A DNA stretch of 64,000 bases from Streptomyces sp. SW4 (GCA_003248315.1 QKWM01000004.1:2294001-2358000), one strand, 5' to 3'; positions 38,330 through 48,060 are shown, counted from the stretch's first letter. Program-made: numbers and translations. The notes: generated by a model not told the origin, from the sequence alone.

Positions 38330-38942
38330 CCCGAAGACCGACGCGTACGCCGCCCGCACCGCCGTCCACGAGGAGTCGCCGGAAGGATTCGGCACCGTCC
38401 GGGTCCTGCCCCTCGACCCCGCCGCCGACGCGGAGGTCGTCCACGGCTGGGTGAGCCAGGAGCGGGCCGCCTTCTGGGGCATGACCGGCCTGACCCGGGA
38501 TCAGGTGGAGGGCATCTACGCCCACATGGGCACCCTCGACACCCACCACGCGTTCCTGGTGGTGAAGGACGGCGAGCCCGTGGCCCTGTTCCAGACGTAC
38601 GAGCCGTCCGCCGACCGGGTGGGGGAGTGCTACGAGGTGGAGGCCGGCGACATCGGCGTCCACCTGCTCCTCGCCCCCGCCGGCGAGGGCGGCGGGCGTC
38701 CCGGCTGGACCTCCGCGCTGACGGGCGTCCTCGTGAAGTACGTCCTGCTGGGGCTGGACCGGACCCGGATCGTCGTCGACCCGGACGTGCGCAACGCCAA
38801 GGCGGTCGCGCGCTTCCTGCGCCAGGGCTTCACCGCCGGACCCGCGGTCGTGCTGCCGGAGGTCGACCTGCCGGACGTGTACCTGCCGGAGAAGAAGGCC
38901 CAACTCGCCTTCCTGCGCCGGGAGACCGCCTTCCCCGCGTGA
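38322..38942 (+). CDS. GNAT acyltransferase of the siderophore (IucB/MbtK) type, desH-like
   Basis: 206 residues. IucB/RhbD-type GNAT fold: VLPLDPAADAEVVHGWVSQE, AAFWGMTGLTRDQVEGIYAH, GDIGVHLLLAP, RIVVDPDVRNAKAVARFLRQ, then LPEKKAQLAFLRRETAF. Relatives transfer an acyl group to the hydroxylamine of siderophore monomers. The ATG overlaps the acylase stop by eight bases, so both come from one iron-controlled message. The frame is intact. No siderophore synthetase or amine mono-oxygenase is in the window; it would act on a pathway encoded elsewhere. Confidence 0.88.
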   Translation: MSDPKTDAYAARTAVHEESPEGFGTVRVLPLDPAADAEVVHGWVSQERAAFWGMTGLTRDQVEGIYAHMGTLDTHHAFLVVKDGEPVALFQTYEPSADRVGECYEVEAGDIGVHLLLAPAGEGGGRPGWTSALTGVLVKYVLLGLDRTRIVVDPDVRNAKAVARFLRQGFTAGPAVVLPEVDLPDVYLPEKKAQLAFLRRETAFPA

Positions 38943-39002
38943 GAACACCGCGGCGGCCCGCGGTCTGCCGCCGACGCGGGGGCCGCGGGTACCCTGCGGC
39001 GG

Positions 39003-39490
39003 ATGAGCCCGCTGCGCCCGGAGGATCTCGTCGCCCACTACGGCCTGGAGCCGATCCCGCGCGAGGGAGGGCTGTTCCGGCGCACCTGGGCCGGCCCCGA
39101 GGGTGCCGACGGGCGCCCGGCCGGCACGGCGATCGTGGCGCTGCTGACCGCCCGCCCCGGTGACTTCTCCGCCCTGCACCGGCTGCCCGCCGACGAGATC
39201 TGGCACCACTACCTCGGCGACCCCCTCGCCCTCCTGCTGCTCGCCCCGACGGCACCGCGCGCACGGCCGTGCTGGGCCCGGACGTCCTCGGCGGACAGCA
39301 CGTCCAGCTCACCGTCCCGGCGGGCACCTGGATGGGCGGACGGGTCGCGCCGGGCGGTTCCTGGACCCTGTTCGGCTGCACGATGGCGCCCGGCTTCACC
39401 TACGAGGACTACGAACACGGCGACCCGGCCCACCTCACGGCGCGCTATCCCGCCGAGGCCGCGCGGATCGTGGAACTGTGCCGCCCATGA
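39003..39490 (+). CDS. Cupin protein (DUF985 family)
   Basis: About 162 residues: LVAHYGLEPIPREGGLFRRT, IVALLTARPGDFSALHRLPA, DEIWHHYLGDPLALLL (metal-binding cupin histidines), VQLTVPAGTWMGGRVAPGGS and FGCTMAPGFTYEDYEHGDP. A small single-barrel cupin of unknown substrate. One base is missing near 39255. Its TGA overlaps the ATG of the SDR gene by four bases, so the two are coupled. Confidence 0.88.
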
Positions 39491-40323
39491 CTCCCCTGGG
39501 CGACACGGGTCTGCTGGCCGGTCAGGTCGCGCTGGTCACCGGCGCGGGCGGCGGCATCGGCCGGGGCGTCGCGCTGCGCCTGGCCGAGGAGGGCGCCGCC
39601 GTCGCCCTGCACTGCCGCACGGCGGTCGACGCGGCCCGGGACGTGGCCGCGCGGGTACGGGAGCGGGGCGGCAGGGCCGTCGTGCTCCGCGCCGACCTCA
39701 CCGACGAGGACGCCTGCCGGCGTCTCGTGGCGGAGGCCGCCGAGTGGGGCGGCGAGAGTGGTGCCGGTGCGTACGGGAGGTCCGGCGGGCCCGCCGAACC
39801 GGGCGGCGGGGGCCGGCTGACCGTCCTGGTCAACAACGCGGGCGTACAGCCGGTGCGGGCGCTTTCGGGGATGACGGCGGCCGAGTGGCGGGACGTCGTG
39901 GACACCAACCTGACCAGCGTGTTCGCCTGCACCCAGGCGGCGGCGGAGGTGATGCGCCGGTCGGGCGGGGGCTCGGTCGTCCACATCGCCTCCATCGAGG
40001 CGGGCGCGCCCGCTCCCGGCCACGCGCACTACAGCGCCTCCAAGGCGGCGGTGGTGATGCACGCCCGCGCGGCGGCCCTGGAGTACGGGCCGTGGGGCAT
40101 CCGCGTCAACACCGTCTCGCCCGGCCTGATCGAACGGGACGGCCTGGCCGAGGCGTGGCCGGACGGCGTACGGCGCTGGCGGGCGGCGGCGCCCACCGGC
40201 CGCCTGGGCCGCCCGGAGGACGTCGGCGACGCCTGCGTGTTCCTCGCCTCCCGGCTGGCGTCCTGGGTGACGGGCCACGACCTGGTCGTCGACGGCGGGG
40301 TGACGGCCCGGCCGACGTGGTGA
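39487..40323 (+). CDS. Short-chain dehydrogenase/reductase (SDR)
   Basis: 278 residues. Classical SDR motifs: cofactor loop VTGAGGGIGRGVALRLAEEG, LVNNAGVQPVRAL, catalytic tetrad in HIASIEAGAPAPGHAHYSAS and K (YSASKAA), then GIRVNTVSPGLIERDGLAEA and WVTGHDLVVDGGV. An insert of about 15 residues (GGESGAGAYGRSGGPAEPGG) precedes the second beta strand. The coenzyme loop favours NADP(H) or NAD(H), undetermined. The frame is intact and coupled to the cupin. The stop lies inside a tandem repeat. Confidence 0.9.
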   Translation: MTPLGDTGLLAGQVALVTGAGGGIGRGVALRLAEEGAAVALHCRTAVDAARDVAARVRERGGRAVVLRADLTDEDACRRLVAEAAEWGGESGAGAYGRSGGPAEPGGGGRLTVLVNNAGVQPVRALSGMTAAEWRDVVDTNLTSVFACTQAAAEVMRRSGGGSVVHIASIEAGAPAPGHAHYSASKAAVVMHARAAALEYGPWGIRVNTVSPGLIERDGLAEAWPDGVRRWRAAAPTGRLGRPEDVGDACVFLASRLASWVTGHDLVVDGGVTARPTW

Positions 40324-40475
40324 GCCCGGCGGTGAGGTGACGGCCCGGCCGACCTGGTGGGCGGGCCGGCGAGGCGTGGGGCCGACCTGGTGGGCAGGCC
40401 GACGAGGGGGCGTGGGGCGACCTGGTGGGCAGGGCCGCGAGGTGAAGGCGCGGCCCGCCTGGTGAGCACGGCGCC
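40299..40475. repeat. Degenerate 33-37-bp tandem repeat across the SDR stop codon
   Basis: Copies at 40299-40335 and 40336-40372 agree closely (GGTGACGGCCCGGCCGAC(G/C)TGGTG(A/G)G). Three looser copies follow to about 40475. The TGA stop (40321-40323) is inside copy one. Confidence 0.8.
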
Positions 40476-40688
40476 CGTCGCGTCCGTATCCCTCCGGGAG
40501 CGGTGACGTCCGACGACGGAGATGCGACGTGGGGTGTGCGGGTGCGCGAACGGCGGACCGGGGGCACGGGGCCGGCCGAGGGATCGGGGAGCGCCCGGAA
40601 CGGGGGGCCGGGGTGACCGGCGCCCGGGGAATTGCCGGGCGTCGGGGCGTGTGACCGGCGCCGGGAGCGGTGCCGGTCGTCCGGGGGT
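40324..40688. other. Gap between the SDR and CopC-CopD genes
   Basis: About 365 bases. It holds the degenerate repeat array just noted, then a G+C-rich stretch leading to a second, in-frame 39-bp repeat at the start of CopC-CopD. No gene, RNA or clear promoter is visible. Confidence 0.6.
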
Positions 40689-40766
40689 GTGGCCGGTGGC
40701 CGTGGGTTCGTCGGCCGTCCGGGGGGTGTGGCCGGTGGCCGTGGGTTCGTCGGCCGTCCGGGTGGT
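40689..40766. repeat. In-frame 39-bp repeat at the CopC-CopD start
   Basis: Two 39-base copies starting at 40689 and 40728 encode VAGGRGFVGRPGG twice. Both begin with GTG, giving two possible starts. Confidence 0.85.
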
Positions 40767-42655
40767 GCGGCGGGTGGCCGTCGGGCCGCCGGGCGCGGGG
40801 AGCGGGCCGTCGCCCGGAGGGTGCTGCTGCTCACCGTGTCCGTGCTGCTGCTCCTCCTCGGCGGCACCGCCCCGGCGTCCGCGCACGCCACCCTCACGTC
40901 CTCCGATCCCGGGACGGCACGGTCGTCGACCGGGCCCCGCGCCACCTCACCCTCGTCTTCACCGAGTCCGTCGGCCTGCGCGACGACTCCTTCCGGGTCC
41001 TCGACCCCGAAGGCCACCGGCTCCGGTTGGGCGAGGCCGGCCACGCCGACGGCCGGTCCGAGACCGCGCGGGTCGCCCTGCCGACGGGCCTGGCGCAGGG
41101 CACGTACACGGTGGCCTGGCGGGTGGTGTCCGCCGACAGCCACCCGGTCTCGGGGGCGTTCACCTTCTCGGTGGGCAGGCCCTCGGCCACGACCGCGTCC
41201 GTCGAGGCCGGCCCCGCCGACGACCCGCTGACCAAGGCCCTGCACATCGGCGCCCGTCACCTCGCCTACCTCGCCGGCGCCCTGCTCATCGGCGCGGCGG
41301 CGTTCGCCGTCCTGTGCCGCCCGCCCGACCCGGCGGTGCTGCGCCGCCCGCTGAAGGCCGCCTGGTGGACCCTGCTGGCGGCCACCCTCGCCCTGCTGGC
41401 GCTGCGCGCGCCGTACGAGGCGGGCTCCGGCCCGGCCGCCGCCCTCGACGCGGGGGCACTCGGCGAGACGCTGACCTCCCGGCCGGGAGCCCTGCTCGCG
41501 GCCCGGGTGGGGCTGCTCGCGGTGTGCGCGGTGATGCTGGTGGGGGCCGGCCGCCGGGCGGGCGGCGGCGCCCGGAACCCGGCGGCCCGGGCACCGGGCG
41601 CGGTGGGGCGCCGGTCCCTCGTCGCCGGCGGTGCCCTCGCCGTCGCCCTGGCGCTGACGTGGGCCGCCGCCGAGCACGCCGTCACCGGACCCCAGGTGCC
41701 GGTGGCCGTGGCGTCGGCGGTGCTGCACCTGCTGGCGACGGCGGTCTGGCTCGGCGGACTGGTGGCCCTGCTCCTCGCCCTGCGCCGGTCCACGCCCGCC
41801 GCACCGCTGCCGGCCGCCGTGGCCGCCCGGTTCTCCCGTATCGCCCTCGCCTCGGTGACCGTCCTGGTGGTGACCGGCGTCCACCAGTCCTGGCGCGGCC
41901 TCGGCTCCTGGGCGGCGCTCACCGGCACCTCGTACGGCCGGTTGCTGCTCGCCAAACTCGGCGTGGTCGCCGTGGTGCTGGGCGCCGCGGCGCTCTCCCG
42001 CCGCTGGGCGGCCCGCCTGGTGGCGGCGGACGCGGCGCGCAGCGGGACTGTCGTACGCCCGCGGGCGCGGGTGCCCGAGCCGGCCGGAGGCCCGCCGCTG
42101 CCGGAAGCGGAACCGCCCGGGCGCACGGAGGCCGCGGAGCCGGCCGCCGGTGCTCGCCCCGCGCACGACCTGCGCCGGGCCCTGCGCCGCTCGGTGCTGG
42201 TCGAGGCCGTCGCCGCCGCCGTGGTCCTCCTGGTCACCAGCGTGCTCACCGGCACCGCGCCCGGCCGCGCCGAGACCGAGGCGGTGCGGGCGGCACCGGC
42301 CGGGGCGCTGCCGCCGGCGTCCGTCACCACGATCCCCTTCGACGTGGGCACCCCCGGCGGCCGGGGCCGGGTCCAGATCACCCTCGATCCCGGCCGGACC
42401 GGCGACAACGCGGTGCAGGCCGTCGTCTTCACCGCCCGCGGCGGCCTCACGGCCATCCCGGAACTGCGCCTCTCCTTCCGCCTCCCCGCCCAGGACGTCG
42501 GACCGATCGACGCCGGACTCGTCGACCGGGGCGGCTACTGGAGCGCGAACGCGGTCACCCTGCCGCTGGCCGGGGACTGGGAGATGAAGGCGACCGTCCG
42601 GGTGTCGGAGGTGGACCAGGTGAGCGAGTCCCGGCGGGTACGCATCCGCCCCTGA
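40689..42655 (+). CDS. CopC-CopD-type copper protein with a YtkA-like C-terminus
   Basis: About 655 residues. Signal-like segment RRVLLLTVSVLLLLLGGTAP with SAHATL (the CopC N-terminal His), then CopC (LTLVFTESVGLRDDSFRVL; YTVAWRVVSADSHPVSGAFT), a CopD region of eight membrane helices (HIGARHLAYLAGALLIGAAA; VTGVHQSWRGLGSW), and a C-terminal YtkA/FixH-like domain (FDVGTPGGRGRVQITLDPGR). Proteins of this fusion import or store copper at the envelope. The start is uncertain: GTG 40689 gives two in-frame VAGGRGFVGRPGG repeats; GTG 40728 or 40821 are options. One base is missing near 40915. The 3' end is a triplicated 40-bp unit. Confidence 0.8.
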
Positions 42656-42735
42656 CCAGGTGAGCGAGTCCCGGCGGGTACGTATCCGCCCCTGACCAGG
42701 TGAGCGAGTCCCGGCGGGTACGCATCCGCCCCTGA
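42616..42735. repeat. Three 40-bp tandem copies across the CopC-CopD stop codon
   Basis: Units at 42616-42655, 42656-42695 and 42696-42735 begin CCAGGTGAGCGAGTCCCGGC and end with the TGA stop; they differ at about one base, so the triplication is recent. Confidence 0.97.
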
Positions 42736-42778
42736 GCACACGCGCCCCTCGCCCCCGCTCACTCCTGCCGGCCCCTGC

Positions 42779-43207
42779 TCACCCGACCCCCCGCAACCGG
42801 CGTACGCCGAGGGCGCACACGCCGCAGACCGCGCCCCACACCCCGTTCACCAGGAAGAGCGGGAGCAGGGCCTGCGGCTGGGCGAGCGGCCCCTGGAGCC
42901 GCCCCGTCAGCAGGGGCGACAGCACCGCGCTGAGGACCAGGGCGGCCAGCGCGTACCCCACTCCGGCGGCGACCGCCGTGAGCACCGGTTCCGGCACCCG
43001 GCTCAGACCGACGACGAGGATCCAGGCCAGCGAGATGCCCAGGGTCAGCAACAGCGGGGTCAGGGGCCGGCCGAGGGCGTCGGTCAGGCCCGTGACGGAG
43101 AACAGCGGCCGCAGCAGCGCCACGGCGATCAGCAGGGCCACCACCGGCCGGTGCAGGCGGCGCAGACGGACGGAGAGGGACGGCTCGGTCCCGGGTCGGG
43201 TGCTCAT
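42779..43207 (-). CDS. Small polytopic membrane protein
   Basis: 142 residues with four hydrophobic segments: VVALLIAVALLRPLF, LTLGISLAWILVVGL, VGYALAALVLSAVLSPLL and LFLVNGVWGAVCGVCALGV. Convergent on CopC-CopD and divergent from the NarL-type kinase. The ATG at 43207 gives MSTRPGTEPSLSVRLRR. The frame is intact. I do not recognise the family. Confidence 0.7.
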   Translation of the reverse strand: MSTRPGTEPSLSVRLRRLHRPVVALLIAVALLRPLFSVTGLTDALGRPLTPLLLTLGISLAWILVVGLSRVPEPVLTAVAAGVGYALAALVLSAVLSPLLTGRLQGPLAQPQALLPLFLVNGVWGAVCGVCALGVRRLRGVG

Positions 43208-43275
43208 GAACCCAGCGTCGGGCGGGGGCCGGGCCCGGGGCGTCCACCGCGGGCCGTCACCCGGCGTACCGCCCC

Positions 43276-43348
43276 GGTTGCGGCACCGCACGCCCGGATA
43301 CACCCGGGGTTGCGGCACGACCGCCGTGCGCGGGCCCCGGGTTGCGGC
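43276..43348. promoter_or_regulatory. Three GGTTGCGGC sites at exact 32-base spacing
   Basis: GGTTGCGGC at 43276-43284, 43308-43316 and 43340-43348, each exactly 32 bases apart (three helical turns), upstream of the kinase gene. A reverse copy stands at 45444-45452 before the MMPL gene. Candidate response-regulator sites. Confidence 0.6.
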
Positions 43349-43415
43349 GCGCGGGCCGCGCGGTTCCGCCGCCGGGAGGACGGCACGACGGGGGCCGTCT
43401 GCCTACGCTGGCGGC

Positions 43416-44740
43416 ATGGTTTCCCACGCGGTTCCCCGGCCGAGGCTGCCGCGCGGCCCCGCGGGCGACGCCGCCCTGGCGGGCGGCGTGCTGGTCCTGG
43501 TCGCCGTCGGCAGCCTGCGCTCGCTCCTGGGGGCGCGCGAGGAGTCCTGGGAGTCCACCGCGCTCGGCTGGGCCCTGCTCTTCGTGGCCTGCGCCGCCCT
43601 GTACGCCTGCCGCCGCCACCCGGTGCCGGCCGCGGCCTTCGTCCTGGCCGCCACCATCGCGTACTACCTGGTCAGCGCCTACGACGGCCCGCTCATGGTC
43701 GCGTTCGTCGTGGCCCTCTACGTCGTCGCCGCCCAGGGCCTGCTGCGGGCCGCGATCGTGCTGGCCGCGCTCGGACTGCTGCTCACCGGCACCGGCACGC
43801 TGCTCGGCAACGAGGACGTCAACGGCGTCGCCCTGTTCATGATGACCGGCTGGCTGGTGGGCGTGGTCGCGCTCGGCTGGGTGCGGCACAACCGGCTGGT
43901 GCTGGCCCGGGAGACCGAGCAGCGCGCGGTGAGCGAGGAACGGCTGCGCATCGCCCGCGAGCTGCACGACGTCGTCGGCCACCATCTGTCGTTGATCAAC
44001 GTCCAGTCGGCGGCGGCGCTGCGCCGGCTGCGCAAGGACCCGGCCGGGGGAGCGGGGCGGGCCGAGGACGCGCTGGGCGCGATCAAGGACGCCAGCAAGG
44101 AGGCGCTGCGGGAGCTGCGGGCGACGCTGGGCGTGCTGCGGCAGGCCGACGAGGCGGCGCCCACCGCGCCCGCCGCCGGCCTCGCCCGGCTCGGTGAGCT
44201 GGTGGAGGCGGCGCGGCTCGCGGGCCTCGACGTCCGGCTGCTCGGCGACGGCACCAGGGGGCCCCTGCCCGCCGAGGTGGACCTCGCCGCGTACCGCATC
44301 GTCCAGGAGTCGCTCACCAACGTCGCCCGGCACGCGCACGCGACGCGGGTGACCGTCCGTACCGGACGCGGGCCGCGGCACCTGACCGTCGAGATCACCG
44401 ACGACGGCCGGGGACCCGCCTCCGCCGTCTCCGGGGCACCGGCCGGCAGCGGCATCAGCGGGATGCGGGAGCGGGCCCGCGCGCTCGGCGGCGAACTGAC
44501 CGCGGGCCGGGCCCCGGACGGCGGTTTCCGGGTCCACGCGAGACTTCCCTGCCCGCCCTCGCCGGTCCCGGACCACCCGGACCCTTCCTCTGGATCCCCG
44601 GCACCGTCCCCCTCGTCCGAACCCTCTGGCTCTCCCTCTTCCGCCCCCTCCCCTCTCCGGCCCCCTCCCCCTCTCCGGCCCCTCCCCCTCTCCCGGAACC
44701 TCCCCTTCCCGGACCCGAACGGAGCCCCCGTTGGAGATGA
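43416..44740 (+). CDS. NarL-type (HisKA_3) sensor histidine kinase
   Basis: About 441 residues: four or five membrane helices (up to residue 160), then EERLRIARELHDVVGHHLSL (phospho-His H184), and the ATPase domain with IVQESLTNVARHAHATRVTV and DDGRGPASAVSGAPAGSGIS GMRERARAL. A 60-residue Ser/Pro tail follows, in which one base appears to be lost, so the gene ends at the TGA overlapping the ATG of the regulator (ATGA). The same transcript should therefore make both partners. It lies upstream of an MMPL exporter gene, whose expression may be its output. Confidence 0.88.
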
Positions 44741-45418
44741 CCGGACCGAAGCCGATCCGCGTCGTGCTGGCGGACGACCAGCGGCTGGTGCGCGCCGGGT
44801 TCCGTTCCATCCTGGAGGACGAGGACGACATCGAGGTCGTCGCCGAGGCGGGCGACGGGGCCGAGGCCCTGGCGGCCTGCCGCGGCCACCGCCCCGACGT
44901 CGTCCTGCTGGACGTCCGGATGCCCGGCGTCGACGGTCTCCAGGCCGCCCGCGACATCGCGGCGGACCCGCGGCTGACGGACGTACGCGTGGTCATCCTG
45001 ACCACCTTCGACCTGGACGACTACGTCTACGGCGCCCTGCGCGCCGGGGCCACCGGCTTCCTGGTGAAGGACACCGAACCGGAGGAACTGGTGCACGCCG
45101 TGCGGGTCGCGGCCCGCGGCGACGCCCTGATCAGCCCTCCGTCACCCGCCGTCTCATCGCCGAGTTCGCCGGCCGGGTCCGCGCCCCGACCCCGGCCCGC
45201 GCCTGAACGCCCTCACCGAACGGGAACGGGAGGTCATGCGCCTGGTCGCGGCCGGCCTGACCAACGACGAGATCGCCGCCCGCCTGGTGCTGAGCCCCGC
45301 CACCGCCAAGACGCACGTCAGCCGCATCATGACCAAGCTGGACGTCCGCGACCGCGCCCAACTGGTGGTCCTGGCGTACGAGTCGGGGATGGTCAGCCCG
45401 GGCTGGCTGCGGGAGTAG
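44737..45418 (+). CDS. NarL/FixJ-family response regulator
   Basis: About 227 residues. Receiver: VVLADDQRLVRAGFRSIL (acidic pair), VVLLDVRMPGVDGLQAARD (D59), LTTFDLDDYVYGALRAGATG and FLVKDTEPEELVHAVR. The C-terminal LuxR helix-turn-helix is intact: LTEREREVMRLVAAGLTNDE, IAARLVLSPATAKTHVSRIM, TKLDVRDRAQLVV. Two single-base losses (near 45138 and 45205) lie between the domains. Translationally coupled to the kinase. Candidate targets are the GGTTGCGGC repeats upstream of its own operon and near the MMPL gene. Confidence 0.9.
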
Positions 45419-45519
45419 CCCGCAGGCGTACGGCGGCAGCGGGGCCGCAACCCACGGGGTACGCCGGGTGCCGACCCGGGCCGACGCGCGGCGCCCCTCC
45501 GGCGCCGGACCCTGCGGTC

Positions 45520-47777
45520 ATGGACACACACCGCGTCGAACCGGCGACGGGCGCCACCGCCGCCACCGCACCACGGGCCGGAGTCTTCGGCCGCCTCGCC
45601 TCCTGGTCCCGGCGCCACCGCTGGGCGGCCCTGCTCCTCTGGCTCGCCGTGATCGCCGTCGTCACCGCGGGCGCCCAGGCCGCGGGCAGCGCCTACCGCA
45701 ACGACTTCAGCCTCCCCGGCACGGACTCCCAGGCCGCCGCCGACCTGCTCGAACGGCACGGCGCGGCGCAGGCGGGGGACAGCGTGCAGATCGTCTTCCA
45801 GGACGACGCCGGGCTGACCGGCGCCCGCGCCACGGTGGAGCGGACCCTCGCCGAGGTCCGCGGCCTGCCGTCCGTCACCGAGGTCCGCAGCCCGTACGCC
45901 GACGCCGCGGCCGCCGTCTCCGAGGACGGCACGATCGGCTACGCGACCGTCGTCCTGGACGGCAAGGCGGAGGAGGTGCCCGAGGAGGACGTCACGCGGA
46001 TCGTCGACGTGGCCCGGGGCGCGGCGGGCGACGGCCTGACCGTGGCGCTGGGCGGCGAGGCGGTGCGGGCCGCCGAGGAGGAGGGCGGCGGCGGGGCCGA
46101 GGGCGCGGGCATGCTGGCGGCGCTGGTCGTGCTCGTGCTGCTCTTCGGTTCGCTGGTGGCCGCCGCCCTGCCTCTGGTCACCGCGCTGTTCGCGGTCGGC
46201 GGGGCGATCGGCCTGATCACGCTGGCCTCGCACGTCTTCACGGTCGCCGACTTCACCCCGCCGATCATGATGCTGGTCGGCCTCGGCGTCGGCGTCGACT
46301 ACGCGCTGCTGATCTTCTACCGCTACCGGCACGAACTCCTGCGCGGCGCCGACCCGGCCACGGCCGGCCGCATCGCGCTGGACGTCGCGGGCCGTACCGT
46401 CTTCTTCGCCGGGTGCACGGTCATCGTCGCGCTGCTCGGCCTGGTCGCGCTGGGCCTGGGGTCGCTCCAGGGCGTGGCTCTCGCCGTGGCCCTGACCGTC
46501 CTGGTCACGATGGCCGCCTCGCTCACCCTGCTCCCCGCCCTGCTGGCCCTGCTGGGCGACCGCGTACGCCGCCAGGTCCTCAAGCGCGCCGCCAGGACGG
46601 CGGCCAGGAACACTGCCGGGAAGACCCCGTCGGCGTCCGCGCCGCAGGGCCCGGCGCGAGGTGTGCCGGACGGAGAGCCGCGGAACGTGCCGGACACCGG
46701 ACCGGAGGGCCGGCGCTGGCGTCGGCTGGCCGCGGCGGTCCAGCGCCGCCCGCTGCCCGCCCTGCTGGCGGCGGCCGTCGCCCTGCTGGCCCTGTCGGCC
46801 CCGGCCCTGGACATGCGCCTGGGCTTCGCGGACGCCGGCAACGACCCGGCGGCCACCACCAGCCGCCAGGCCTACGACCTGCTGGCCGAGGGCTTCGGCC
46901 CCGGCTTCAACGGCCCCCTGGTGGTCGTGGCGCAGGGCGACGCCGAGGCGGCGACGGCGCTGCGCACGACGCTGACGGACACCCCGGGTGTCGCGGCGGC
47001 GACCCCGCCCTTCCCCTCCGGCGACGGCGCGGTGTCGACGGTGATCGCCTACCCGGCCACCGCGCCGCAGGCCGAGCCCACCGCCGACCTGGTCCACACC
47101 CTCCGCGACGAGGTCCTGCCCGCCCTGTCGGAGCGGACCGGGGCGACGTACCTGGTCGGCGGCCCGACGGCGGCGGCCCAGGACTTCGCCGACTCCGTCG
47201 CGGCCCGCATCCCGCTGTTCGTCGCGATCGTCGTCGGCCTGTCCGCGCTGCTGCTCCTCGTGGTCTTCCGCTCGCTCTGGATCCCGGTGAAGGCGGCCGT
47301 CCTCAACCTCCTCTCCATCTCGGCGGCCCTCGGCGTGATCACTCTGGTGTTCCAGCACGGCTGGTTCGGGGTGGAGCCGGGACCGGTGGAGGCGTTCATC
47401 CCGGTGATGATCTTCGCCATCGTCTTCGGCCTGTCGATGGACTACGAGGTGTTCCTGATCGCCCGCATCCACGAGGAGTGGGAGCGCAGCCGCGACCCCG
47501 GCCACGCGGTCCGCGAGGGCCTGGCCGCCACCGGCCGGGTCATCACGGCCGCCGCGGCCATCATGATCGTCGTGTTCGCCGCGTTCGTCCTCAGCCCGAG
47601 CCGCATGCTCCAGCAGTTCGGCCTGGGCCTGGCGACGGCGATCCTCCTGGACGCGCTCCTGATCCGCTGCCTGGTCGTCCCGGCGGCGATGCACCTCCTG
47701 GGCCGCCACGCCTGGTGGCTCCCGGCCCCCTGGCCCGCCACCTGCCCCACCTGACCCTGGAACCGCGGTCGCAGTGA
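45520..47777 (+). CDS. MMPL-family (RND-like) exporter
   Basis: About 752 residues with two MMPL halves: the first extracytoplasmic loop (FSLPGTDSQAAADLLERHGA), helices with PPIMMLVGLGVGVDYALLIF, and the second half with MIFAIVFGLSMDYEVFLIAR. A charged Pro-rich linker (46570-46710) joins the halves. MMPL proteins export lipids or drugs using the proton gradient. One base is missing near 47726; restoring it gives the ending LARHLPHLTLEPRSQ. It lies 102 bases after the NarL-type regulator, near a reversed copy of the GGTTGCGGC site, and is its likely target. Confidence 0.9.
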
Positions 47778-47863
47778 TCCGGACGTGACCGGTGTCACCC
47801 TCGGCGGGACCGTGGCGGGGCCCCGACAGGGCCCCTCGCGGGCCTCCGGCCGCCGGGAAACGC

Positions 47864-47899
47864 CAGAGGGCCGGGCCGCTTTCGCGACCCGGCCCTCTG
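47864..47899. terminator. Terminator between the MMPL gene and tRNA-Ser
   Basis: CAGAGGGCCGGG pairs with CCCGGCCCTCTG (12 bp) around a 12-base loop. It serves the convergent MMPL gene and the minus-strand tRNA. Confidence 0.8.
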
Positions 47900-47905
47900 A
47901 ACCGG

Positions 47906-47989
47906 CGGAGGATACGAGATTCGAACTCGTGAGGGGTTGCCCCAACACGCTTTCCAAGCGTGCGCCCTAGGCCTCTAGGCGAATCCTCC
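47906..47989 (-). tRNA. tRNA-Ser (anticodon GGA)
   Basis: Class II tRNA, acceptor GGAGGAT/ATCCTCC, T-arm GAGTTCGAATCTC, anticodon stem ACGCT/AGCGT around CTTGGAAA (anticodon GGA). It lies just before the SRP RNA gene. Confidence 0.94.
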
Positions 47990-48060
47990 GCCGGAAACAT
48001 TACATGACGTCGGGGAGTGCTCGCGAACTCGTTCCGAGCCGCCCGGATCGGGTAACCTGT

